Shown here: in pieces, positions 6,594 through 14,633 of the stretch
Layout: the number at the start of each line of letters is the position of its first letter
How positions within the stretch are numbered: the stretch's first letter is position 1
From: Scalindua sp964437425
GTDB taxonomy: Bacteria; Planctomycetota; Brocadiia; Brocadiales; Scalinduaceae
DNA length: 26,209 nt
Reading direction: 5' to 3'
Assembly: GCA_964437425.1 (NCBI GenBank)
Contig: CAYTGO010000043.1
Coordinates: forward strand, 1 to 26,209
Translations under genes and position numbers: made by a program
Notes under the pieces: generated by a model
Seen by the model: only the letters and a program-made list of their open reading frames with translations
Told to the model about the DNA's origin: nothing
Database searches by the model: none

Positions 6594-6751
6594 CCTCGTG
6601 ATCGATCGCTATTTATGCATTTTGCCAATGCTGGCATTTTGCATAAATAGCCGGACATTTGCCGGATTTGGCAATGTTACCATTTTCGGCAAATAGCGTG
6701 GTATTTGTCCCTTTTGCCAATGTTGGCATTTTGGACAAATGGTTACAAATC
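6594..6751. repeat. Nested-hairpin repeat element B (three modules)
   Basis: Same opening (CCTCGTGATCGATC) and closing (TTACAAATC) as element A, with one extra module. B1 is 6608-6651 (11-bp perfect outer stem GCTATTTATGC with GCATAAATAGC). B2 is 6657-6694 (ATTTGCCG with CGGCAAAT). B3 is 6703-6740 (ATTTGTCC with GGACAAAT). Every core is exactly 22 bases with a GSCA-ATGY-T-S-C type inner hairpin. Stem bases differ between modules while pairing is kept (GGCA/TGCC versus GCCA/TGGC inside, GCCG/CGGC versus GTCC/GGAC outside). The element ends 19 bp before the -35 of the next gene. Confidence 0.78.
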
Positions 6752-6769
6752 GGGCGATCTGTTTGTATC

Positions 6770-6798
6770 TTGACAGTCAATTATTTGTTTGGTAAATT
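6770..6798 (+). promoter_or_regulatory. Sigma70-type promoter for the His-rich TPR gene
   Basis: TTGACA (6770-6775), a 17-bp spacer, and TAAATT (6793-6798). The -35 is perfect and the spacing ideal; the -10 matches 4 of 6. Transcription would start near 6805, giving a leader of roughly 35 bases before the ATG at 6842. The hairpin element B ends immediately upstream, where an activator or repressor site could lie. Confidence 0.55.
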
Positions 6799-6841
6799 AA
6801 GAGACGTTATTCATTTAAACCATTTTTCAGGTAATACATAC

Positions 6842-7951
6842 ATGAAGAAATTTCTGTTTCTGCGAATACTATTCGTAGCCTTTCTCCTGATATTCTCTGT
6901 ATCATCTACATATGCCGCCGGTAATTTCAAGGAGTTTTATAATAAAGGTATCGATTTTTATAAACAGGGTAAATATGATCAGGCCGGGCAGGAATTTAAG
7001 AAGGCAATAGAATTAAAGCCTAATGACGTTTATGCCCTTTATGGGCTGGGGAATACATATTATTGTAAGGCAAAGTATGATGATGCAGTCAAGATTTATG
7101 CAAAGGCTATAAACATAAATCCTGATTATGCAAAGGTGCATTATTCGCTGTCTCTGGCCTATAGTAAATTGGGAATGACACGTGAAGCGGAAAAGCAGAA
7201 AACTCTCTTCAGAAAGTTATCTCAAGGAGGAAAAAGCTCCGGTTCATCAAAACATGCGAAGGCATCACACACCAGTTCGCATGCAAAGGCGGACCATACT
7301 CCGAAAAAAACTTTATCCCATGCTGCTCCAAAGAAATCATTGCATGAACCGAAGCACACTGATACTCATAAAGCACGTGACAAGCATGCGAGTAGAAAAG
7401 AGACGAAACACGACACACATGCTGAAGCAAAACACGACAAGCATGCCGCGAGTAGACATGAGACGAAACACGACACACATGCTGAAGCAAAACACGACAA
7501 GCATGCCGCGAGTAGACATGAGACGAAACACGACACACATGCTGAAGCAAAACACGACAAACATGCAGCGAGTAGACATGAGACGAAACACGACACACAT
7601 GCTGAAACAAAGCACGACACACATGCAGCGAGTAAACATGAAACAAAACGCAAAACTCATACAGCTGCTCATGACAGCGGAGGAGATTCTAGTTCAATCT
7701 TTCAGGGTTATACAGGAGAAACACACGAAGCCGATGAGCGTGTTTTTCATAAGAAGAAAAAATCCCATGGAACATATACTTCAGCAAAGCCATTCAGCAG
7801 TGCCAAGTATTTTATTCAGGATAAATGGTATGCATCCGGTATAAATAAAATATGGATTTGTGCTGCCGGTTATATTGTTGGAACCCAAATATGGCTTTGT
7901 GTGGTGGCATTCTTTTGCCTAATAGTCTGGAGAATTCGAGAGAAAACCTGA
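6842..7951 (+). CDS. Secreted/membrane TPR protein with tandem His-rich repeats
   Basis: A 369-residue protein. I start it at the ATG at 6842 because MKKFLFLRILFVAFLLIFSV is a clear signal peptide with a likely cut after TYAA; the open frame further upstream only runs through the hairpin repeats. TPR motifs fill about residues 27-120 (YALYGLGNTYYCKAKYDDAV and similar). A low-complexity Lys/His/Ala/Thr segment then includes four tandem 20-residue units (ETKHDTHAEAKHDKHAASRH, nucleotides 7400-7639). A C-terminal membrane helix (QIWLCVVAFFCLIVWRI) with the basic tail REKT ends it. So the TPR and His-rich parts should lie outside the cytoplasm, tethered at the C-terminus. The His clusters could bind metal or form a flexible charged spacer; neither is shown. 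Confidence 0.8.
   Translation: MKKFLFLRILFVAFLLIFSVSSTYAAGNFKEFYNKGIDFYKQGKYDQAGQEFKKAIELKPNDVYALYGLGNTYYCKAKYDDAVKIYAKAININPDYAKVHYSLSLAYSKLGMTREAEKQKTLFRKLSQGGKSSGSSKHAKASHTSSHAKADHTPKKTLSHAAPKKSLHEPKHTDTHKARDKHASRKETKHDTHAEAKHDKHAASRHETKHDTHAEAKHDKHAASRHETKHDTHAEAKHDKHAASRHETKHDTHAETKHDTHAASKHETKRKTHTAAHDSGGDSSSIFQGYTGETHEADERVFHKKKKSHGTYTSAKPFSSAKYFIQDKWYASGINKIWICAAGYIVGTQIWLCVVAFFCLIVWRIREKT
7400..7639 (+). repeat. Four in-frame 60-bp tandem repeats
   Basis: Units at 7400-7459, 7460-7519, 7520-7579 and 7580-7639. Units 1 and 2 are identical, unit 3 differs at two bases, and unit 4 at several. The period is a multiple of three, so copy number can change without frameshift. Near-identity points to recent expansion by slippage or unequal recombination. 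Confidence 0.9.
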
Positions 7952-8021
7952 TCACTGTTTTTTAATCCTCATAAACCCACTTCCCATACATCAAGACAAA
8001 ACCATTCTACGAGGAGGTTTT

Positions 8022-9074
8022 TTGTTAAGCCTTAGAAGGAGTATCAAGTTTATCGTTGCCTTCTTCTTCTATTATTCCGGGATCTTTGCTTTTTATAAAA
8101 GGTTCTTTATAAAAGGAAAGGTCACCATACTGATGTTCCATCGCGTGGCAAATACTTTTTTTGACGTCAGTCTGCTGATTAAAAGAGAGACTTTTGAGGA
8201 GTGTATGAAATATATTACTCAAAGTCACCCAGTTATCTCAATGGACTTCTTATCACAGAATTTTGACAAATGGGAAAACATACCTGATGACAGCGTTGTA
8301 ATCACTTTTGATGATGGGTGGATAGATTTCCATGACACCGCCTATCCAGTTCTAAGCCGCTTAAAAATCCCTGCAACAGTTTATTTGACTACCGGTTTTG
8401 TATCATCAGAATGCAGTTACTGGCAGGAGAGACTAAATAGTTTACTCACACCGATACTGGCAAATAAAAATGTATTTCTGGAAACAGGCAATATTATTTC
8501 CATACCTGAGATAAACCTTAAACTAAAAGATTTGATATCAATGAGTGATGATAAGCCGATAATATTTAAGTTTATTGACTATCTGAAAGAGTTTACTAAT
8601 GATATAATTTCAAAAACTATTTCTGAGCTGGAAGCATTTCTTAAAGAACAGTCCATAACGATTAGTGAAGACGAGCCTGGATCATTTATAAACTGGGATG
8701 AAGTAAACAGTATTAACGAGCCTGATATCTCTTTCGGCTCTCATACAGTTAATCATCCGATCTTAACCAACGAGCAAACAGATGTAATTGAGGACGAGAT
8801 TTGCAGATCGAAGGAGATCATAGAGAAAGAGACAGGGAGGGATGTCCTTCATTTCTGTTATCCAAACGGAAATTATAATGATGAGATAAGAAGAGTTGTT
8901 TCCGGATCATACAAATCGGCTTGCACAACCAGGGCCGGTTTTATTTCAAAAAATTCTGATTTGTTTAGCCTCAACAGAATTGGAATAAATGAGGAGATGG
9001 TTTCTGACTGGAGGGGCAATTTCTCTAAATATGTATTTACGTTTTCTCTGTTTCTAGAGTCTATTAAGAAATAA
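8022..9074 (+). CDS. Polysaccharide deacetylase (NodB domain)
   Basis: A 350-residue carbohydrate esterase family 4 protein. The start is TTG at 8022, chosen because GAGGAGG stands 4 bases before it; no ATG fits as well. Residues 10-25 are hydrophobic, giving a membrane anchor or uncleaved signal. The NodB motifs are complete: MFHRV near 38, TFDDG with D97/D98, the metal-binding SHTVNH with H241 and H245, and FCYPNG at 278-283. A long insert of about 110 residues separates motif 1 from motif 2. The family removes N-acetyl groups from amino sugars in peptidoglycan or exopolysaccharide. As the first gene of the glycan locus it probably deacetylates the exported polymer or its precursor. Confidence 0.88.
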   Translation: MLSLRRSIKFIVAFFFYYSGIFAFYKRFFIKGKVTILMFHRVANTFFDVSLLIKRETFEECMKYITQSHPVISMDFLSQNFDKWENIPDDSVVITFDDGWIDFHDTAYPVLSRLKIPATVYLTTGFVSSECSYWQERLNSLLTPILANKNVFLETGNIISIPEINLKLKDLISMSDDKPIIFKFIDYLKEFTNDIISKTISELEAFLKEQSITISEDEPGSFINWDEVNSINEPDISFGSHTVNHPILTNEQTDVIEDEICRSKEIIEKETGRDVLHFCYPNGNYNDEIRRVVSGSYKSACTTRAGFISKNSDLFSLNRIGINEEMVSDWRGNFSKYVFTFSLFLESIKK

Positions 9075-9108
9075 ATTATAGCAAGTCATACTAAAACATC
9101 TATATGTC

Positions 9109-9912
9109 ATGGGATATCTAAAGAACAGAGCTGCCGTTTTACAATACCAGAATATTTCTGAAGATAAGGTAAACTTCCTGGATACATGGATTCATTACAA
9201 CTGTTTTGAAGAGCAGTTGGACTATTTTTCCAGGAATAATATACCCATCATTCCTTTGTGCGATGTAGATGCTTATATAAGAGGTGACTTGCGAGTAAAG
9301 AAACAGTCATTCTCCCTCACCTTTGATACAGGATACGTAGAACTCTATACCCTCTGTTACCCATTATTAAAGAAATACGGATATCCCGCCACATTCTTTA
9401 TCCGTCCTGACACTATAGGAAAGACAGAAGACATTCATGACAGGAGGGTGCAGTACATGAACTGGGACCAGATACGTGAGCTTGAAAAGGGTGGTATCTC
9501 CATTGGATTATATGGATGTAAAGGGAGGTGGTTGTCAAAAATACCTTTAGAAGAGGTAAGGAATGAGATAATAGAGGCGAAGGCCTTGTTCGAGAGAGAA
9601 CTTGGAAGGCCGTTTATTTATTATGGTGTTAGAGAGGGAAACCCTACTGCGGAGATGGTAGATTTATTTAAAGAAGAGGGGATTGAAGACGTTTTCTGCC
9701 AGGCGCCAACCAGAAGGAGAACTCACCCTTATACTGTTGGACGGATCCAGATAGATGATAATGACCTTAATATCTTGCTCATAAAAACAAGAAAAGCCTA
9801 TGTCTTCATGAAAGACTCCAGATACTGGGGCTTTGGTCGCAAATGTAAACTTGATAAGGTTATTCACCTTGTCTCTGACACTATTAATTGGATGAAGAAT
9901 AAAAAGGCATAA
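9109..9912 (+). CDS. Catalytically degenerate NodB-fold protein
   Basis: A 267-residue protein that aligns with the preceding deacetylase over its whole length (LQYQNISEDK for the MFHRV region, then SLTFDTG, YPATFFIRP, YMNWDQI). The active-site motifs are altered. FDDG is FDTG (D73 kept, second Asp now T74). SHTVNH is LYGCKG, so both metal-binding His are lost (Y135 and G139 in their places). CYPNG is GVREG. The fold should be intact but zinc-dependent deacetylation is unlikely. It lies 34 bp after the active-type paralogue, so it may be a glycan-binding or regulatory partner or a fast-diverging duplicate. No signal peptide is seen. The ribosome binding site is weak. Confidence 0.75.
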   Translation: MGYLKNRAAVLQYQNISEDKVNFLDTWIHYNCFEEQLDYFSRNNIPIIPLCDVDAYIRGDLRVKKQSFSLTFDTGYVELYTLCYPLLKKYGYPATFFIRPDTIGKTEDIHDRRVQYMNWDQIRELEKGGISIGLYGCKGRWLSKIPLEEVRNEIIEAKALFERELGRPFIYYGVREGNPTAEMVDLFKEEGIEDVFCQAPTRRRTHPYTVGRIQIDDNDLNILLIKTRKAYVFMKDSRYWGFGRKCKLDKVIHLVSDTINWMKNKKA

Positions 9913-10145
9913 TAACATACCTAATGGATCGTACTTTAGAAACTGAGCATTATAAGATTTGTTATGAAAAACAGGGTATAATTTAACCTATATATTCATG
10001 GATAATCTCACAAAAACGGTAAGTAATTTAACAGGGGTATTTTGTTACTGCTTTATACTAATGTCTATATGAAAATCTAATCCATTCTTCTTGATTCCAT
10101 TATCTTAGTTTTTTTCTGAATAAGAAAATCAGTTTGGTTAATAAC

Positions 10146-11720
10146 ATGATCGACAAAATTCCGCAGAAAGCTTCTGTTTCTCAGAAAATATTTAGAAACA
10201 CAATCTATAATGCGATAGGGCGCTTTTGGGGAATCTTGGTTGCTTTGGGTTTGGTTCCTTACATTATAGGCCATATAGGTATCGAAAGATATGGGGTTTG
10301 GGCAATCATTGGCGTTTTAACAGGTTATTTCGGGTTGCTTGATTGTGGCTTAGGAACTTCATTCGTAAAATATATTGCAGAGTATTATGCTAAAAAGGAT
10401 TATAAAAGTATCAACCAGGTAGTTAATACTGGTTTTATCTTTTACTCGATGTTTGCAATAATTATCATTACTATCGTTTTTTTCAATATAAACTCCCTCC
10501 TCCGGCTCTTCAAAATCCCACAGGCATTATACAGCGAAGCAGTTTTTATCTTGTTGCTTGGAATAATTTTGTTTGGTGTTTCCAATGCGTTAAGTGTCTT
10601 TGGATCAGTCCAGGCTGGTCTTCAGCGTATGGACATATCTAATAAATTGGTAATAGCTATTTCCATACCTGATATTATAGGAACTGTCTTTTTTTTGGAG
10701 GGTGGATACGGTCTTTCAGGCCTTATGATTAATAATGCCATTATACTTTTCATAAGTAGTGTGGCTAATATCATTATCACTTTCAAGATATTACCAGAGT
10801 TTAGATTTAGCCCTTTTCTGTTTAGAAAAGAGATGTTCAAGACATTGTTTAGTTTTGGATATAAATTGCAGATTACCAGAATATCTGGAATGGTGTCACT
10901 GCACGTTGACAAACTATTTATTGCTTACTTCTTATCACTTGGATTTGTAACTTTCTATCAACTTGGAAGTTCTATGGTTGATAGGGTAAAATCCATACCA
11001 CTTTTATTAACTACTGCCCTGTTACCTGCCTTTTCAGAAGTAAATGCAAAAGGAGAAAGAGTTAAACTGATTGATGGTTATATTAGAGGGACTAAATATC
11101 TTAGTATGGTTGCGATTCCCCTCTTTACCTTTCTTATTATTTCAGCACAACATTTAATGATAGTCTGGATGGGACAAGGTTATGAGAAAACTGCCTGGAT
11201 TATTCAAATATTATCTGCGGGTTGGTTATTTAACATTTTGATAGGAATAGGTTGTTCTGTAGTACAGGCGATCGGCAAACCGGAGATACAGATGAGGTCT
11301 TCTTTAATCAACACAATCCTCAACCTTACCTTGGGTGTCATTTTGATTATCAAGTTTGGACTTGTGGGTGTGGTGATAGCGACATCTCTCTCAGTATTTC
11401 TAAGTGCGGGATATTTCATTATAATATTACACAAGGAGCTTGAGCTTTCATTGAAAGGCTTCTTGAAAGAAGTAGTTTTAAGCACTCTTGTTGTATGCAT
11501 AAGTATTGGGCTGCCTGTTTGGGGGTTAAGTTTTGTTCTTCAAGGACTTTTTCTAAACGTGGAGAGAAAAATAAGTATAGCCATCATTCTTTTGCAGGGG
11601 ATATTGTTTTTTGGTGTCTATCTAGTGTCATTATTGTACAAAAAACCTCTTGATGAAATTGATGTTGGTTTCCTCAAAAATAAGATACCCTTTATAGATC
11701 TATTTCAAGCTAAAACTTAA
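10146..11720 (+). CDS. Wzx-like polysaccharide flippase (MATE/MOP superfamily)
   Basis: A 524-residue integral membrane protein. The frame is open from a TTG at 10134, but the ATG at 10146 is the better start. About twelve to fourteen hydrophobic spans cover its length. The N-terminal pattern FRNTIYNAIGRFWGILVALG and later GYFGLLDCGLGTSFVKYIAE is typical of the oligosaccharide flippases of the RfbX/Wzx group, which move undecaprenyl-linked repeat units to the outer face of the inner membrane. Length fits that family. A gap of 233 bp follows the preceding gene, so it may begin its own transcript; the gap shows no clear promoter. It implies that the locus makes a lipid-linked glycan inside the cell for export. 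Confidence 0.9.
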   Translation: MIDKIPQKASVSQKIFRNTIYNAIGRFWGILVALGLVPYIIGHIGIERYGVWAIIGVLTGYFGLLDCGLGTSFVKYIAEYYAKKDYKSINQVVNTGFIFYSMFAIIIITIVFFNINSLLRLFKIPQALYSEAVFILLLGIILFGVSNALSVFGSVQAGLQRMDISNKLVIAISIPDIIGTVFFLEGGYGLSGLMINNAIILFISSVANIIITFKILPEFRFSPFLFRKEMFKTLFSFGYKLQITRISGMVSLHVDKLFIAYFLSLGFVTFYQLGSSMVDRVKSIPLLLTTALLPAFSEVNAKGERVKLIDGYIRGTKYLSMVAIPLFTFLIISAQHLMIVWMGQGYEKTAWIIQILSAGWLFNILIGIGCSVVQAIGKPEIQMRSSLINTILNLTLGVILIIKFGLVGVVIATSLSVFLSAGYFIIILHKELELSLKGFLKEVVLSTLVVCISIGLPVWGLSFVLQGLFLNVERKISIAIILLQGILFFGVYLVSLLYKKPLDEIDVGFLKNKIPFIDLFQAKT

Positions 11721-11744
11721 TTGGAAGTTTGATGAACTAAAACA

Positions 11745-13685
11745 ATGATAAAAAAAGTAATCAATAAATTATCAATGGTATTCAAGAAACACGAATTCAG
11801 TGCCACAATTATATTAAAGAGAATAATATTCGAGATGGCCTTTTACTCTGACAGGTTTAAGAAATTGATTCTTTTCTCAGTAGGAGTAATTAAATATTCA
11901 CGAGGACTAAGAAGAGAAGCGAGAGCATATTGGATGTTTGCAGGTTCTGGGCAATACAAGGCCAAGATTACAACGGAAGTTGATTCTGAATATAATGAAG
12001 ATTTTTATGTAAGACTAGAAGATGAGGATTATAAAGATTATGTTGAATCAGCAAAAACACTTGTCCTCTCTACGTATCCGGAAAAGACTGATGAAATCTG
12101 CGATATAGGATGTGGAAGAGGCTTTCTGGTTAAAGCGTTGCAGGAAGAGGGTTATACAAAAGCCATAGGAATAGAAATCTCAAGATATGCGATTGAGCAT
12201 AAAGTGACCGATTACGTCTATCTAAAAAATATTTATGAATTCGAAGAAAATCAATTTAAAGTAGTATCAATAGTAGATGTCCTCGAACATTTACAAAAGG
12301 GGGAAATTCAAAATTTCCTGAAAGAGGTTGCAAGGATAACTGAGGATTATATAGTTTGTTCAATTCCGGTTTATCCAAATAACCTTTTTGACTTTTTTCA
12401 TGAGCCTGATCACAGAACATTCGAGAGAAGAGAGTGGTGGGATGAGGAATTTAGGAAGGCGGGTTTTTGCCCTTGGGTTCTGCCCAAAGAGCCATTACCC
12501 TCCATTTTGCCATTTGTTTATAGAAAGATAAAGGGAAAAAAGAAGCTAAAGAAAGTATCACAAACTAAAACTTTCTCTCAAATACACTTTGCTATTGATC
12601 TCTCCCTCTCAAATGCATTTACCTGGGTGACTGTTAAGCTCGCTCTGGCTCTAGATTCTTTAGGTTATCGTGTATCTATCAATCCTGCATCGCTTTGTAA
12701 TACGATTGCAGTTGAGGATAGAATACGATTGGAGCAATTAATGGAAGAAACTCCTGGTAAAGAAGTTCAGATAAAATGGTCACATTATTGGAAACCTTAT
12801 TTAGAGCAAAAAATAAATGGTGATTTAAACTTAGAGATTTATAACATTGATTATTTATTTAATGGCAATGATAAAAAGGAATATGATTATTGGGTTAAAA
12901 GTATGCTTAATAATAATTACTACAAACTGCCGAACAGTACCTTCTCACGAGATGTAATGGCTACGGCCGGCATTTCTAAAGACAGGAGTTTCATATTGCC
13001 TCATGGTTTTTCCCCAGAAATAAAAGAAATCAGAGAAAAGATAGATCTTCCGACAAATAAAAGTTTCAAATTCCTTGCAATTACCAATGCCTATGATCCT
13101 AACCGATATGGAAATGACATCTTGATGAAGGCTTTTACCAAAGCCTTTTCTAGAGAAGATGATGTTGCTTTGGTAATTGTAGATTATGGAGGAAAAGATC
13201 CTAATATTGAGAAAGCTATACGCCAGTATCGAGGTAACCTTGAAATAATATATATTACTCAGTTTCTTCCCAAAGATGTCTTGATCAAATTTTATAACTC
13301 ATGTGATGCCTTTGTAGCCCCATTTAGAGGAGAAGGTTTTAGTATGAAAATTCTGGATGCAATGGCTTGTGGCCTACCCACAATTTTACCTCTCTTCAGT
13401 GGGCCTACTGAGTACGCTAATGCCCAAAACTGCTTTCCCGTTCAGTTTGAAATTATACCAATGGAGGATAGTTTGGATACGAGGAGTCTGCATATTGGAA
13501 ATAGTCCTCACTGGTGTGAAGTAAATGTTGATAGCCTGATTGACACAATGCGTTATGTATACAATAATACAGAAGAAGCAAGGAAGATAGCATTCAAAGG
13601 TAAAGAATTTGTATTATCAGAATTTTCATGGGAACACATAGCAAAAAGGTTGATAAACATAATTGATAATATAAGAAGTAAATAA
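11745..13685 (+). CDS. Methyltransferase-glycosyltransferase (GT4-like) fusion
   Basis: A 646-residue two-domain protein. Residues about 95-250 are a class I SAM-dependent methyltransferase: motif I is ICDIGCGRG (120-126), IEIS follows, and VDVLEHL (near 178) is a motif typical of the UbiE/COQ5-like group. After a basic linker (KIKGKKKLKK, 261-270) comes a GT-B glycosyltransferase at about 277-640. It has LPHGFS, a Rossmann core AITNAYDPNRYGND, and the nucleotide-sugar site FVAPFRGEGFSMKILDAMAC, where the family E-x7-E reads E-x7-D. One polypeptide could add a sugar and methylate the product. The first 90 residues are unassigned. No ribosome binding site is close to the ATG. Confidence 0.85.
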   Translation: MIKKVINKLSMVFKKHEFSATIILKRIIFEMAFYSDRFKKLILFSVGVIKYSRGLRREARAYWMFAGSGQYKAKITTEVDSEYNEDFYVRLEDEDYKDYVESAKTLVLSTYPEKTDEICDIGCGRGFLVKALQEEGYTKAIGIEISRYAIEHKVTDYVYLKNIYEFEENQFKVVSIVDVLEHLQKGEIQNFLKEVARITEDYIVCSIPVYPNNLFDFFHEPDHRTFERREWWDEEFRKAGFCPWVLPKEPLPSILPFVYRKIKGKKKLKKVSQTKTFSQIHFAIDLSLSNAFTWVTVKLALALDSLGYRVSINPASLCNTIAVEDRIRLEQLMEETPGKEVQIKWSHYWKPYLEQKINGDLNLEIYNIDYLFNGNDKKEYDYWVKSMLNNNYYKLPNSTFSRDVMATAGISKDRSFILPHGFSPEIKEIREKIDLPTNKSFKFLAITNAYDPNRYGNDILMKAFTKAFSREDDVALVIVDYGGKDPNIEKAIRQYRGNLEIIYITQFLPKDVLIKFYNSCDAFVAPFRGEGFSMKILDAMACGLPTILPLFSGPTEYANAQNCFPVQFEIIPMEDSLDTRSLHIGNSPHWCEVNVDSLIDTMRYVYNNTEEARKIAFKGKEFVLSEFSWEHIAKRLINIIDNIRSK

Positions 13686-13712
13686 ATTCCCATACTTTGT
13701 GAAAGTTAAGTA

Positions 13713-14615
13713 GTGCTGAATATAACGGTAATAATCCCAACTTACAATCGAGAAAACATACTAAAAAAATGTTTAACGGCACTTTTTAGACAGACCTATC
13801 CAGCATCTGGCTTTGAAATAATTGTGATTGATGACGGTTCTACAGATGGAACTGAGAGTGTTGTTAGGAAGATAATAACAAATTCACCCGTTAAATTAAG
13901 ATACTTAAAACAGGAAAACAGAGGACCGGCGGCAGCAAGGAATGTGGGAATAAAGAGTGCCCAGGGAGGCATAGTGCTCTTTATCGGAGATGATATTATA
14001 GCTACTGAAACTTTGATAGAAGAACATATGGAGTGGCATGAATCCTATGCTGAAAACAACGCGGCCCTCTTAGGTTTTGTGACTTGGTCTCCAGATATAA
14101 AGATAACGCCTTTCATGATTTGGCTGGAAAATGGCGGACCACAATTCTGTTACCATAATCTTAAGCATGGTGGTAAGGTTCCATGGAGTAATTTCTGGAC
14201 TTGTAATATTTCTCTTAAGAAGGAATTCCTCTTAGAGAACGGCATATTTGATGAAGATTTTCCTTATGCCGCATATGAGGATATCGAATTAGGGTATAGA
14301 TTATACAAAAAGGGTTTAAGATTACTTTTTAATAAATCAGCAATGGCCTATCACTATCATTACACATCGCTTGATGATGCTTGTAAAAGAATGTTAAAGG
14401 TCGGTAGATCAAAGTACATATTTTCAAGGAAGACAACACAGGAGGTTAAATTTGTCTCAAAATCACCAATCAGAAGATTTTTAAGTAAAGTCAAATTTAT
14501 TATTTATTATTTAGCTGCAAGATTTTATGAGAAAAGAAGTATAAAAGAAGGAATATTTCTTTATATAATAGATCATTATCGATTTAAGTATGATGATAAA
14601 TATCGTAAAGTATAG
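13713..14615 (+). CDS. GT2-family glycosyltransferase
   Basis: A 300-residue GT-A enzyme. It starts at GTG 13713, where the conserved first strand begins almost at once (NITVIIPTYNR). Donor-binding motifs are VIDDGSTDGTE (D40/D41), RGPAAARNVGI (70-80) and the DxD-type FIGDDII (D93/D94). The acceptor-side motif is AAYEDIELGYRLYKKG, with the catalytic-base ED. It transfers one sugar from a nucleotide donor to the growing lipid-linked glycan; the sugar cannot be told from the sequence. It lies 27 bp after the fusion gene and 18 bp before the next GT2 gene, so the three are probably one transcript. The basic C-terminus suggests peripheral membrane attachment. Confidence 0.9.
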   Translation: MLNITVIIPTYNRENILKKCLTALFRQTYPASGFEIIVIDDGSTDGTESVVRKIITNSPVKLRYLKQENRGPAAARNVGIKSAQGGIVLFIGDDIIATETLIEEHMEWHESYAENNAALLGFVTWSPDIKITPFMIWLENGGPQFCYHNLKHGGKVPWSNFWTCNISLKKEFLLENGIFDEDFPYAAYEDIELGYRLYKKGLRLLFNKSAMAYHYHYTSLDDACKRMLKVGRSKYIFSRKTTQEVKFVSKSPIRRFLSKVKFIIYYLAARFYEKRSIKEGIFLYIIDHYRFKYDDKYRKV

Positions 14616-14633
14616 CAATAATGATATCGAATT

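Noticed and set aside
6659..6841. N-terminal extension of the His-rich TPR gene through the hairpin element
   Set aside because: The frame is open only because the palindromes lack stops. A promoter at 6770-6798 and a signal peptide starting at 6842 put the true start there.
7400..7639. CRISPR-like array
   Set aside because: The units are contiguous, coding and without spacers.
7209..7672. Long Cys/Val-rich frames on the minus strand opposite the His-rich repeats
   Set aside because: They arise because the 60-bp tandem repeat has no stops in several frames; the plus frame has a signal peptide, TPR motifs and a membrane helix, so it is the real one.
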